Source: Acanthococcus lagerstroemiae (Eukaryota; Arthropoda; Insecta; Hemiptera; Eriococcidae). From it: a DNA stretch of 64,000 bases. Below, piece after piece: positions 36,800 to 48,724 of the stretch (its first letter is position 1; every line of letters begins with the position of its first letter). The stretch spans positions 13,244,321 through 13,308,320 of the forward strand of contig CM063109.1 of assembly GCA_031841125.1 (NCBI GenBank), read 5' to 3'. The notes under the pieces are model-generated. The model was not told the DNA's origin. It ran no database searches and saw only the letters and a program-made list of their open reading frames with translations. The position numbers and the translations under genes are program-made.

Positions 36800-37069
36800 G
36801 ACCCGTTGAAGATTTTGATGTGCGTATCCAAGTGGAACGCATTCGGAAAACCACTTCCACTACTACATTGATGAGCTCTGTATACAAAACGGGGTTAGAT
36901 GCAAGAGTGGTAGTAAAGATACGTCGTGGGCGTAGCGCCACTGACATTCGCATTCCATGCGCGTGCGTTTTCTTTGAAAAGACAAAAGGTCGTAGTGGCA
37001 TTTCCACTCTAATACGTGTACGCAGCGCCACTAGATTTTCATGTTTTTAGTGGGAAAATCTTCAACGGG
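36800..37069. repeat. inverted repeat pair CCCGTTGAAGATTTT, 240-bp spacer
   Basis: CCCGTTGAAGATTTT near 36800 is matched in reverse complement near 37054-37069. The interior repeats GCGCCACT and CGTGGGCG-type words. It abuts the TIR element starting at 37073 and may be part of one larger composite. Confidence 0.45.
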
Positions 37070-37072
37070 GAG

Positions 37073-37435
37073 GTACTTTTTAACGCTGAACACGATACTG
37101 CGATCCATTTTTCTCTATCACGTCACAATTCAGAGTTCTAAACGACTGAAATTCGTTTCCATTTTGTTTTTGCATTGGAATAAGCGGTACCACTGACTGA
37201 TATTATCAGTGTTATCAGACCACAGTAACAGAAAACAAACAGACGGAATACACACCACTATACACCACTATACACACGACCGCAACACACAACGGCACGA
37301 ATCAGTATGACCACATTCAGTTCCTAAACCTCTTTTTGAACTCATTTAGTTGAATTTTTTATAGTTTTTGATCAGAAAAACTAGACGTGATAGAGAAAAA
37401 CGGCCGACGGCACTGTATTCAGCGTTGAAAAGTAC
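37073..37435. mobile_element. 363-bp TIR element with about 52-bp imperfect inverted ends
   Basis: The left arm 37073-37124 (GTACTTTTTAACGCTGAA ... TTTTTCTCTATCACGTC) pairs with the right arm 37384-37435. No certain target duplication. The interior holds a short ACACCACTATAC tandem near 37250. Superfamily unassigned. Confidence 0.65.
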
Positions 37436-37627
37436 TCAAGAATCACCTCCTTAAATGCGTTGTGCAAATAAAAAATTTCATTTATTATTATCATTTTGGG
37501 ATATGAATTAGAGTTGCAAGTGTTGGCACAACTGCATCTTATCAGTGATATGAAAGTGTGATCATGAAGATCTATGATTTATCCTGGATTTATCCCTATA
37601 AGCGCGTTGCAAACTTTAACCATCATG

Positions 37628-37886
37628 TGGACGCTATTCAGCAAGAGGGAACCAACTAGCAAAATCCGCTTTCAGAGAACACGTGATTCAAAGTTCAAGA
37701 GACATGTAATTAGAAACTAAGTATATGACACAGCGTTTACTGATAAGCTTTTTTCAACGTGAGTACACATTTTTGAATCAGGGGCCCAATTTTGAAAAAT
37801 TCTACTTTTTACACTCTTTCCAACGATACTAATAACTCATTTTGTTTACAAATGTTGGTTGGTTCCCTCTTGCTGAACAGCGTCCA
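37628..37886. mobile_element. 259-bp TIR element, copy 1 of a pair with 45.9-46.2 kb
   Basis: The left end TGGACGCTATTCAGCAAGAG continues to GGGAACCAAC; the right end is its reverse complement with one mismatch over 29 bp. The interior (CAGCGTTTACTGATAAGC ... GATACTAATAACTCATTTTG) recurs in reverse orientation at about 45930-46060. Non-coding. Confidence 0.75.
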
Positions 37887-37889
37887 AGT

Positions 37890-40310
37890 TGATTAGAAAT
37901 TCACTTTCAAAGGAAATTTGTCCTAAATTTTAACTGCTCGTTAAAAAATTGAATTATAATCAGTTCCAGTGGTAGAGTAATTTCTACTCGTTTGCTCGCC
38001 TCCTGAAGATAGCAGTGTTTTCTATTTGAAATTACACGTGATCACCTTTTCATTTTCCCCCGCCAACACCCGCACAGGCGATTTTGCAGCACACTCTGGT
38101 GCAGGTTTATATCCCAATAGGCGCGGTCCAGCATTTTTGAAAATCTACCGACAAAATACCATTTTGGCTCAATTTTCTTTTTCATTACTCTTTCACTGTA
38201 CATCCATTTCCTCTGCTCTCCATTCCTGCCAAAGCAGCTGCCCAGAACTCCTGTATACGTACTGGCTCATCAAACTTCATGAATTGGACTGGCCCACCGG
38301 GACATTTCCCGGTAACTTAAACAGCTAATCCGCTTCTGTTTTCAATAATCCAATATCGATTCAGAACTCATTGATGATCACAGCGTCTAATTTTGTGAAA
38401 TGTCTTTTGTATCATCGTTGCTATGCTTATGGGGAGGGAGGTGGTTGCTGTTGTCCCACTCGTACCAATTGACTGTATTGGATACATATACTTACATGAT
38501 TCCATGAGAAAAAATGTGATTAAAAGATAGGACGAAGAATCAATCAACAATAAGATTGATACCTGTGGTACCGCACTACTACGTTCAGTCTACATCATAA
38601 CTGCCATTAATTAAATTTCTAATTACGCCGTCTTCATTATCGACGGAACACTGTTCAATTTATCGACAGTATCAGTTTCTGCCACAAGGTTATAAATCAG
38701 CATACTGGTGTTCATTCAACGACTTCGAACAAAGGTGACATTTCAACTTGTAAATGAATTTCAGGTTCATTTGAAAAACGTTTCACGTAATTCTGGAATA
38801 ATGTGTTCACGATGGACTAGGTACTAATACTAATTATTAGCAAGCACGATTAACGAAGAGGGGCAGAGGTAGCGCGCTGATTTATTAGGTGTGCGATTAA
38901 CAACTATCAATTACAAGTAGAGTCAAGTTGTAGGTACGGGTAGTTAGCTGAATACTAAAATACTAATAATGAGTGTAGTGTGAGCGCCTAACAATCGATG
39001 CAACTAATATAACGCGAATGCACTTCCATTAGCATATGTATCACCCGTAAGTTTGCAAGTATTATTCATCGTGATTTCAGCATTTTCAATATAACTTTTG
39101 AGCTTGAATAAAATCTACTTCAGATAGGTATAACTTGTTTTCTAGCGCCTTCAGTGCTCTAATTTCATAGATGAAAAATTCAAATACAAAGCTGGCAGTA
39201 TATCTATTTATGAATTACACTCAATTCCGAAAGTTGCAAATTCTAGACATTTCTTCTTTTTCTAATTTGCTCTCCATCCAAGTCCTGGAATCCGCCCCTT
39301 CGAGCATTACTTCAGAGACGTCGGGGAGGCTGTTAGGGCTATCTTAGCCCTCTTCCCTTCTGGTCGAAAAACCGGCCTAGGTCGAACATTCTAGCGAGTC
39401 GCTACAGTGGTTCGAACCCGGGATCTCCGGATTCTGAGACCAACGCGCTATCCACTCGGCCAACCAGACCTAGACATTACATGAAGTGCTAAAATACGAT
39501 ACCTACCTAATCAAATTAATAAGCAACAAGCAGTAAATTACAATTTATTAAGCAATGCGGAATGTTTACATCAGTCAAACGTAATCAAGTTTCAAATTAG
39601 ATACGTATATGATAGGTAAAAATTATTAAAAATATTGAAAAAGTTACTCTCGCAAAATATTCAATACAATCACTTGCGGTAACAACGACGCGAGAGAATT
39701 CGCTATATAATAACTTAAATAAAATAGTTTACTTGGGTGTAATAAAAATATTAGAACGGATCAAGTTGAACTTCAAACATAATTAAAGTCAATATTGTAA
39801 CAGACGAGTCAGCAGTAATTCAGTAATTCGCCAATTTGGAAGTTACCACTGCACTTTCTTGATATTACGCTCTGCTCCACAGATTAATTAGAATTGTCTA
39901 AATTAAAAATTGCAATATTCAATACAAATTGGTGAAGCAGATACGCCGACTGTAGCCGTTGAGATGCTATTCGACCAAAAAATCGTAAGTAAGAGGGAAT
40001 ACCTAATCAGTGGAAAATTAAGGATTATAGCCACACTATTCTAAGCTATTATGTATCGCTTTTTTTGTAGGATTTTTATGCGGCATTAATTTTCAAAGTG
40101 GTACATTTGAGTCATTGGTTATATTCGGCGCATCTGTCCTAGTGGCGGATCTATGATTCGACGTTGAAGGGGCTGAACTTCTTGAAAATGTTCTCATTTC
40201 TTATATCATAAATCATCAAGATATATTACCATAATGAGGTTCTAAAACGATGATTCATCGGCGAAAAGAAAGGTGCCTAAAATGGTCCAATCGTGACCAC
40301 TAGGACATTC
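37890..40310. other. intergenic DNA around the second SINE
   Basis: Only the SINE at 39252-39470 and a solitary AGTGGCGGATCTATG end at 40139 are identifiable. Confidence 0.35.
39252..39470 (-). mobile_element. tRNA-derived SINE, copy 2, with 9-bp target duplication
   Basis: On the minus strand: A box GGCCGAGTGG, B box GGTTCGAAC, the body shared with 19.5 kb, and tail AAATTAGAAAAAGAAG. Direct repeats CTAGACATT flank it (39243-39251 and 39470-39478), as expected for LINE-mediated insertion; the last C overlaps the element edge. The intact B box and clear duplication suggest it is the younger copy. Confidence 0.92.
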
Positions 40311-40318
40311 ACCGTAAA

Positions 40319-40483
40319 CAAGGGCGGATACAGAAAATAATTTCGGAGGGGGAAGGGGGGATGGTGTCCGAATGAAAAATGTAATAGACGGAACATAATA
40401 GCTCTAGGTGCCACTATAGACAGATCTAGATATTTCTATTTCGTGGGTGGGGGTGTTCAGACCCCCCCCTGTATCCGCCACTG
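40319..40483. mobile_element. 165-bp hAT MITE, TSD ACCGTAA(A/G)
   Basis: The ends read CAAGGGCGGATACAG and, in reverse complement, CAGTGGCGGATACAG, followed inward by G runs. Flanks ACCGTAAA and ACCGTAAG differ at one base. A solitary related end AGTGGCGGATCTATG lies at about 40139. Confidence 0.85.
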
Positions 40484-40989
40484 ACCGTAAGTCAATATTA
40501 GTAAAAAAAACAACAACAAAAAAAACGTTAATGGTAGTAACAGAAGCACGTGCATCTGAGTTACTTCACAATATAGTACTCTGCATACGACATACTTCAA
40601 TACTATTAACACTATATGTACAAAGGTATAGACGCTTGAACATGACTTCGCATTCATATTAAGATAATTTGGGAGGGTGGAGAATTATTAAAATCACGAT
40701 TATAATAAACAATAATAATTTCTGGACATAGGAGACATTCAGCCAGATTTATCGGTTTATATGTTTTGTTGTATACAAGTAACCTGACTACTTGGCATCA
40801 TACGTAACGATTATTTTCACTTCTGTGATGTCAAAAGACGACTTACGACGTGAAAAATGAATTAAATACTTCGAAGGGTTAAAACAATACTGAAACGTTG
40901 GATAATTCTTTAAAACTTCTTCAACAGAATAATCAAGACTGTTGAAGAAATAAAAACTGAAAATTTCAACAAGATACTATTATCAGACG

Positions 40990-41162
40990 CAGAGCCGTAT
41001 ACACGGGGGGGGGGGGGAATCTGACACACCTCTTGGGTACGACCATGCGCTTAAAAATTCAGGAAAATGCGGATCTCAAAAACATTAGAAAATAAATTTA
41101 GTTTAAAATATCCCATATGTTAGGTCAATCCCCTCGTCGCCATATTTCTGGATACGGCACTG
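40990..41162. mobile_element. 173-bp hAT-like MITE
   Basis: The ends read CAGAGCCGTATACACGGGGG and, in reverse complement, CAGTGCCGTATCCAG. Flanks ATCAGACG and ATCACAGACG look like an 8-bp duplication with a 2-bp indel. Same style as the 46380-46646 copy. Confidence 0.65.
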
Positions 41163-41480
41163 ATCACAGACGCGGGCTCACAACGACAATAATAAATTAA
41201 CAATAATCTAGCGCAGAACAAGATTCAGTCGTATAAAATGGATTCAAAATGAAGTAGTAACATGAAGCAGGAATAGAGAATGCTAAAATTCCCTTGACTA
41301 GTTATATACTTATAAAAATAATTACTCAACCCTCAAACTTGATTTCACTCCAAATAGAATAAACAAAGTAATCTGCACAGCAGAAGTTTTTCATCCTGCC
41401 CGTTGCCAACAAAATGAACTTCTAATTTCAGTCTCGTACGTCAAAACGATTTCAAGCAAATTCGCAATGTCCATGAATTT

Positions 41481-44400
41481 TCAGTTCAAGAAATCGTTTA
41501 TCTCCGATGAAGTCAACGGTTTAGCAGGTTGCTTAGGTTGCGTGGAAACTGGCTGCAAACCAAGACTGGTATTGCTCAAACCGGAGTTGAAAAATGCGGC
41601 TGGACTAAGTCCGGAAGGATTTGGAGTGAAGTTGGCGGATGGTTGGTTGTTTAACGCGAATGGACGATTTGTACTGAGATTCATGCTCACCGGAGGTGAG
41701 ACAAATGAGTTACTGGGATAGCTAGGTTGCGAATACGAGCTGGCGGGGAAGCTATTCGCATTTGTAGGCGATTGCAGAGATAGATTCGGAGTGTTCTTGG
41801 ACGGGGTCGATAATTTCATTTCCTTCAGGTTACTGTCGATAAGCGAAGAGGTGAGATCCTTAGGTTTATTGGTGGGTCGTGAGGAGACCGCAGGTGTGGG
41901 TGTGATGACAGGTTCCATTTGTAGTCGCTGTTGCAGCTCACTTTGCCTGGTTAGACTGAGGAGAGAATAATAACATTTGAGAATAAAACGAGTTAACATG
42001 TACTAAATTCGAGTAACACCAGAATTATCTATTCTTACCTTTGTTTTTCTCGCAGATTGAGGGGTTTACTTTCCTTGGGCGAAGCTTTATCGGGCGACTT
42101 TACACTGAAGAAGTCTTGTAGATCTACATTGCGCTTTGAAGTAGAACTGGTATCTAATCCATTGGTTAAGTTTGTGGTAGCGAAATCTAAATGCCTGACA
42201 GATAGAGGGAGTTTTATATATTAGTATATTACAAACAATAAATGGAGGAGACAGTCTGGAAAAACCACGTCTTTGCCATTTCTGCAGCTTTTTCTTACTT
42301 ATGAGGATGATTTCAAAACTGATCATCTTCATTTGAGGATGCGCTATGAAAACTAATACACGAGGCAAGAGCAAAATCATAATTTATGTAACCACTAAGG
42401 ACTTACTTCTGTCGTTCCTGAATTGAGCTTAACTGTTCCAGTTTCGCCCGGTGTTCAGTTTCGACCAAGAAGATCATGTCCTTCACGACAGTAATCACAG
42501 AATTGAACTGATTTAATGTTAACGAATTTTCAATACTAAGAGGCATCAAAAATGGAAGCACTTGACTTGCCATCACTTCCTTGGGTATGGTGATTTTCTT
42601 ATGCGACAACACTATTTTGTAAATACCTGCAAATCAACAGTACACGAGGATCTAAATAAATAATTTTCCCTTTTATCTTCTTTATTACAATACAATACCC
42701 CAGTAGTAAAATATTAAGTGTAGCCATCGGCTTTTTCCAAAATTACCAACAATACTCATCAACACAGCCGGTTCCTTGGACTTGATTTGCGGTAGGAAAG
42801 GTAAAATATCATCCAGAATTAACCACTTATCCAAATACTCCATTAATTTGCCAATACAAACCAAACAATTTACCCGTACCTGTAATAGAATTTCATCAAA
42901 ATCAACTGGACTTTTAATCATTCAGTTATACTTTTTGACCAATATGCGACATCTTTATACGACCTCACTCCATCATTTTCCTAATTTTAGCCTTTATCAG
43001 TTTCTAGAATATTCTAATGAAGAAAATACGTTTTCAAAAATATTCTGATAGCTCAACTGAGAATCAAATCTGACTTTTTCGGTGGGGATTCTATCATCTA
43101 AATATCGAATCAACAGACATTTTGAATAGCAGTTTTACAAAATACACTCACAGATGTATGCTGGGTAGCGATACACAGTTTTTTGATACGTGGTATGAGG
43201 GCATTCTTCATCGCTGGATAATCAATGAGAGTGGCAAAGGTTGGTATAACAGATAGACACAGCTCTTGCAGTTGTTGCGAGTCGTATTCTAGAGCTCTGA
43301 ATAGCATCGGTAACACGTCAGACTTCACATCATCAGCTGGTGTTAGTTTCAACATAAGTTCCATTTTTTGCATACATATCAGCAGAATCTAAAACGTCAG
43401 AAAATCAAGTGTTGTGGCACTCAATGCAGACAGTATACAAACTATTTGGAGGTTAATTAATTACTTGAACAGGTTCCTGCATCTTCAATACTGGTTTTAA
43501 GTAGGGCAGAATACACTGAGTAAATTCTTCTTTCGTGCAGCCTTCAGTAATAGCAAACACGCTGGGTAACACAAATGGCACCATTGTAGGGTTTACAAAT
43601 TCCTTAGCCAAACATGGTATTATTCTGTGAAGGAAATTCCGTTTAAATAAAAAATTGTTACTCGAATCTAGGAATGCATAGAAAGCTCTTCAATTACCGG
43701 AATAAAGAAACTCTATGTGGAAGTTTATCAATGATGGTAGGTAAGCCTTTGTAAAACTGTGACTTCTGCAGGTTATCCCACTGAAATAATGAATCTAAGT
43801 AGCTTAACGCCTTCACTCCAACATCTTCGAAAAAGTCAGACTGAAATCAAACGGCAACCGAACACAAGTGTTGAAAAAAAAAAAAGTAATGAAAAATGCG
43901 ATTTTACATTCAAAATTTCAACAATACCTTCAAGAATTCGTGTATTTCCGGTCTCAATTCTGGCGTATAATTCAGCATCATCTTCACTATTTCTCGAATA
44001 TCTTGTGGAACTGCTAATACATCAGAATTAGACAACCGTTTCAGCTGTAACACAATTCGTATATCGTATGATATTAAAACCTCAACAAACTACAAACTGA
44101 AACTAGGAATACAGATAATTTACTCACTTTAAGAACATTCTGGTTAAACGTGGTCCAATTCGAATTCGAATAGTATAAGGGCTGGCATTTATTGAACAGC
44201 GTATAAATTAACATTCCAAAAGAAAATATATCGCTGGAAGCAAGTAACGTCCCTGATAAGCCAGATTCAGGAGCGATAAAATCTAAATCTGGCTGTGCTA
44301 ACGGGTGAACGTCTACCACATATTCTGTTGTGGGCCATCTAACCTGCAATTGGAAATGCGTAAAATAATGTCCGCTATAGAACTGAATACAAGTTATAAA

Positions 44401-45493
44401 ATCATGACGGATGACTGGGCTCATTTTGAAAAATTGGGAAATTTTAAATGCTGAACAGTTGTACAAGCAGCATTACCGTAAGTAACGAAAGGTATACAAA
44501 AAGTAGAGAAATTTACTAAGCAGTGAATCATCACTTACGTTGGCTTCGGCTCCACTAATACAACGCATACTGTGATCGAATCCGAATATCTTCCACGCAC
44601 CTTCCTTATTTATAATAATATTTTGCGGACACAAATTACGATGTAGTAGTTTGACATCATTATGTAAGAATGATAATCCTTCTGCTATCTGGAATTGGAC
44701 CATGGAATGAGAAATAGAAAATTTATGAGTTTTGATAACGCCGCTTTTTTCAGCTAGTTAAAACGTACCTGAAGTAACCCGTATTTAATTTCAACTTCGA
44801 ATAGATTAAAATTGTCTATTTGCAGAGGAACTGGTACCGGTACATTATCGATCTTGCCTAAGATGTTTGCTAAGCTGGCGAACACTGGTTCAGTAGCAAA
44901 TGCTAAGCTATCTCTAAAATGGAAAAAATAAGAGCTCAGTTCAACTTTCGGTTGGATTTGAAATACATGATGTCACTATTATCCATTCGTAATACAGGGA
45001 TTAGTTTCTTCAACCTAGATTCCTCCAATGTGTGTTGCACAACCAGAACCTGCGGGTGTCGAAGACGAGTTAACTGTGAAATGCTTTTCCTCAGCGTGTC
45101 TAACACTGCTTCACGATCATTTTTTGATAATTTATCGAGCTGCCGTTTCTCTAACAAGAATATTGACGCTTCTTGATTGGTAGACTTTTTGAAGCCACTG
45201 AAGATTTTCCACAACAGACCTGCCAAAAATGAACCATATGTTAAAAGACTACAAAGCTCACTCGAATTAAATTGGGGAGTTAATGAATATACTTTTTTAG
45301 AATACTATACACGTACACGAGACATGAGTTAATTAACAGAGAAATTCCATAACTCAGTGTCATTACCTGGCCCAGCACTGGCTATATGGTTAGTAGCTTC
45401 ATATTCTCTAGTAACAGGATTTCCAGGTAAAACTGTTGACAGCTGCGAAACAGTACTGCTCACAGTACAGTATAACTTATTCAGGACATCCAT
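41481..45493 (-). CDS. SCYL2: SCY1-like protein 2 (SCYL2/CVAK104), 13 coding exons, complete
   Basis: SCY1-family pseudokinase; known family members bind clathrin and AP-2 and act in trans-Golgi/endosome vesicle traffic. Coding exons in transcription order: 45493-45367, 45219-45015, 44913-44769, 44688-44539, 44343-44128, 44044-43928, 43840-43698, 43624-43465, 43388-43152, 42879-42747, 42626-42407, 42194-42039, 41946-41481. All junctions are GT-AG and phases close exactly, giving 824 aa. The kinase-like fold covers about residues 30-320: the catalytic loop reads HRNLCPQN instead of HRD, and the DFG position reads GFD, so it should be catalytically weak or dead, as in known SCYL2. HEAT-like helices follow (about 340-610, with PTFATLIDYPAMKNALIPRI and YLDKWLILDDILPFL), then a Ser/Pro/Asn-rich disordered tail ending NDFLN. 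Human SCYL2 is about 930 aa, so the tail is shorter here. The start MDVLNKLYCTVSSTVSQ matches the family N-terminus, and PGNPVTREYE is diagnostic. Confidence 0.96.
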
Positions 45494-45802
45494 TCTAATA
45501 GTTTATCACTGAATACATCCCTGGAATCGAATTAAATACAATACTCAGTTCAGATGTAGAGAGACATTACTATCTTCATGCCAACTGTACTCGATAGAAT
45601 ACATAAGACTATAGAAGGTAGACAATTACCAGAGTTGAATCGGGTGTTGTATTCCAGTACCGATTTCCGCAGGTACTAGTCCAAGTGGCAGAGGCGTATA
45701 ATGACCATAGATACTACACTTCCGATGTTTTTAATCAGAAGATAAGTAAAAACTAGTGAAAGAAGAAGAAAGAAAGAAGTTAAATTTGAAATCACTACTC
45801 AC

Positions 45803-45818
45803 CGACGAATCCTTCCAA
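45803..45818 (-). other. possible 16-nt non-coding micro-exon upstream of SCYL2
   Basis: On the minus strand, 16 nt lie between an acceptor-like run ending TTTTTCAG and a consensus donor GTGAGT. They sit about 310 bp upstream of the SCYL2 start codon. A further acceptor (TTCCAG) at 45521-45526 would begin the first coding exon with 27 nt of 5' UTR. Together they suggest a spliced 5' UTR. This is inference from splice signals only. Confidence 0.25.
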
Positions 45819-45916
45819 CTGAAAAATGAAATAGATGAATAACTGATAAAGTGATAACACTGGTAACTTGATAAATACTAGACCGTAAATCGGTCCAATT
45901 TTTTGTTAAGTAAAAA

Positions 45917-46170
45917 AGACTAAGCGACATTTGTTGACAATATGAGTTATTAGTATCATTAGAAAGAGAGTAAAAAGTAGAATTTCAAAATTGGGCAACC
46001 AATACAAAAATGTGTACTCATGTTGAGAAGAGCTCATCAGTAAACGCTATGTCATATTAAGATATTATGATTATGGTTTCTGTAGTGGCGTAGTGGCTCC
46101 ATGGCTCCTTGAACTTTGAATCACGTGTTCTCAAAAAACAGATTTTGTCGCTTGAGTCCATTTTGCTTAT
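45917..46170. mobile_element. TIR element related to 37628-37886, inverted, diverged ends
   Basis: The reverse complement shares AGCGTTTACTGATGAGC, ATGAGTACACATTTTTG, GATACTAATAACTCAT and AGAACACGTGATTCAAAGTT with the 37.6-kb copy. Its own arms read GACTAAGCGACA / GACTCAAGCGACA instead of AGAGGGAACCAAC, so the interior is conserved while the ends differ. Confidence 0.65.
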
Positions 46171-46231
46171 AAGCGTCCACTCATTTATGACTTGTAGCTT
46201 GATATGGAAAGTGGAAACAGAGGTCTGGAGC

Positions 46232-46727
46232 CAGGGACGTACCAATGGAAGAGGGAGCTCTTCCTGTAAGACATTTTTTACTTAAAAGTTGGGAAAATTT
46301 GCCATTTCAGTCAGTCAAAGTTTGGAAATGTTGGTAGAGTTGGGAGAATCCAAGTTAATTTTTTTTTTTCCCTTTGACACAGTGCCGTAGCCAGGGGGGG
46401 GGGGGCGAATGCCCCCCAGGCACCCGAAATTTCATGTAAAATATGCAAGAATGAGCAATTTTTCGCCTTTAAAACAGGTTTTTCCGAAAGATGTTTGCTC
46501 GAGCAGTAATTTTACCTTCATTTTTCATAAAATAGTCCATTAATATCGTCAATTAAAAAAACAAACACTTAATTTTCGACTTTTTCTCCCATGAAAATCT
46601 TACTTCGCCCCCCTCCCTCCTTGGGAAAATCCTGGCTATACCACTGCTTTGACACTCGGGAATTTTGAGTTGAATCAGTTGGGACTTTCACACTTCCCCT
46701 CGAGAAGAACTCTTCGGTACGCCGAAG
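46232..46727. mobile_element. hAT MITE family 1, copy 4, split by a second MITE
   Basis: The left end CAGGGACGTACC and the right end GGTACGCCGAAG are flanked by TCTGGAGC and TTTGGAGC (7/8). Family-1 core words are on both sides of a nested insertion at 46380-46646; without that insert the copy would be about 220 bp, the family length. It lies between SCYL2 and NDUFAF1. Confidence 0.75.
46380..46646. mobile_element. 267-bp hAT MITE nested in family 1, perfect duplication CTTTGACA
   Basis: The ends read CAGTGCCGTAGCCAGG and, in reverse complement, CAGTGGTATAGCCAGG; 8-bp CTTTGACA repeats flank it (46372-46379, 46647-46654). A G-run follows the left end and CCCCCCTCCC precedes the right. Since it splits a family-1 copy, it inserted later. 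Confidence 0.92.
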
Positions 46728-47686
46728 TTTGGAGCAACACGAATTTTTGCTTGTTTCGTTCCGGTGCACCGATCTGGGCTTCAAAATTTTGTCACTCTGC
46801 TCAAAGTTCTGAAAATATATCGCTCCGCTCAACGCACATATTATCATGATGTACAGTAGAAAGAACGAAAACGAACGCGAAGCGTGAAATCGTGAAAAGC
46901 AGGGTGCGAGAGAGCTATGAGCAAAATCAGAACGACAATTAACAAATGAAAAAGGGCCCTTAATCCGGCAGTTTCGATATTTTTTGATCACAAACATCGT
47001 TCTTCTTCGCATTTTACTGGACTGTAATTTAAGGTTAAAAGATAGTCAAATTTGATTATCCCTCCACTCGAAGAAGGGTCAAAGAAGGCCTGCTTCGATG
47101 CTCCGCAACCCCTGCGTGGGAGGGAACCCCTGAACTACCGTGTAACCCACAAAACACAAAAGAAATGAGAAGTAATTCATAATCAATGCTTATTGACAAG
47201 GAATTATCATTGGTGCAAACAAATATGAGCCGGCCACAACGAAGTCCGTCTATGTTTACACACAACTCTATCAACTTTTCACTCATTCTGAAACACAAAA
47301 CCTAGAAATCAGTTCTACATCGAAACCCGACAAAAAGTTATACCTGCAATGAAATTATGATGTACAGCTAAAGGGTATCGTTTTATTTTACTTCGGTTAC
47401 GATCACGCATTTGAGATTAAAAAAAAGAAAGTAAATTGCAGAACAGAAAAGAAAACGACAAACCAAAGTTATGTGGGTACCTGATACGGGGATAAGCGAG
47501 TGCCCTAGATGTCAACTTAAATATTTTATGAAATGCAAAGTAGAGTAATTAATGTAATCAAATCACCTAAATTAGGGAAGTGCACAGTTGAAAAATAGTT
47601 GTTTACTAACGAATCAAACTTTTGAATAACCAAACACATTTGCTTCATTTTCTCTTCCAAAATTAACTCAATGTCGCCCATCTTAC

Positions 47687-47995
47687 AAGGCTTTTTCCTC
47701 TAAGGCGGTTGCCTATGGTTTGCCGTAATTTGCCTACAAAGTTGATAAAATTTAACACAGAGCGTTATGGGAGAAAAAAAAAAATCAACCAGAAGATATG
47801 AAATAGGAGTCAGCTGAAAAGAAATGACAAAGGGCTTCTACTTTGTTCCTCTTTATTTCCTGTGAAACTCGATACTTTTTTTTTAGAAAATAGCGTTTTT
47901 TGTGTTTCCTCCATAAGAGCCAACGTTAAACTGCCTACAAAATTGATAAGAAGTCAGGCGGACAGGTAGGCAACCGCCTCAGAGGGAAAAGCCTT
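47687..47995. mobile_element. 309-bp TIR element, ends AAGGCTTTTTCCTCTAAGGC
   Basis: About 30-bp arms: left 47687-47716 and right 47967-47995, with three mismatches. Internally CTACAAA(G/A)TTGATAA is repeated directly near both ends. No clear target duplication. Non-coding; between SCYL2 and NDUFAF1. Confidence 0.7.
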
Positions 47996-48531
47996 ATTTG
48001 AAATCACTACAAATTTATTAAAACTTCATCTATTCAGTTTCATCGTAGGTATACATCAAAATATGAATAATGCAATCGAAGGAGTTCCTGTAATCGCACC
48101 ATCATTAGAAACAATTATATAACATCGTAACACGAGATAAATTTTCTCAACTTCAATAGGTAGTTGTGCTCGGAAAATATCTCGGCACCGATCTAGTTAC
48201 TTAGGAGAGAATCGGATTCAGAATCAGGATTCTCTTCTGGATTTAATTCCATATGTGCATGACTCTTTTCAAGGCCTCAAATGGGTGTTACTCAGGGGGG
48301 CGATGAATTGAGTCAATCCATTCTAGACCCAAAAATACTGAAATTCCCCGGGAGAGGGGGGTGTACGTCTATCGCTCAATATAGAGCCAGTTAGTTTGTA
48401 TTGAATAAATCTCAACTGCTAACAGATACTTGGGTCTGGTTGGGTTCTAAATCTTAACTCAACAATACAATGAAGACACGCACGTCGTTATTACAAATAC
48501 GACGAAATCTTCATACCGAAGGGTTCCTACG

Positions 48532-48537
48532 TTTATT
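48532..48537 (-). terminator. candidate polyadenylation signal AATAAA of NDUFAF1
   Basis: AATAAA on the minus strand lies about 190 nt past the NDUFAF1 stop codon, a normal distance for a 3' UTR. No transcript evidence is available. Confidence 0.4.
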
Positions 48538-48724
48538 CAAATACAACGTAATCCGTAAAGAAAAACTTCTGCATCAGCTGCTCGACTGTTGGCCAATAAG
48601 AACTTTTACAATAAAACAAAAACAAATGATAAATAAACAACGATCTTCGACGATAAGTTTTAAAGATATCCCGGAAGCAGAATCCAGTTTCGGAACGTCA
48701 TTTCTACTCTGTAGTCCCTTTTCT

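Noticed and set aside
36672..37031. 119-codon minus-strand frame
   Set aside because: It lies within the inverted-repeat structure and reads repeat words; no family similarity.
46391..46402. Long G-runs as assembly errors
   Set aside because: They recur just inside hAT-type termini with proper target duplications, so they are part of the elements; exact run length may still be unreliable.
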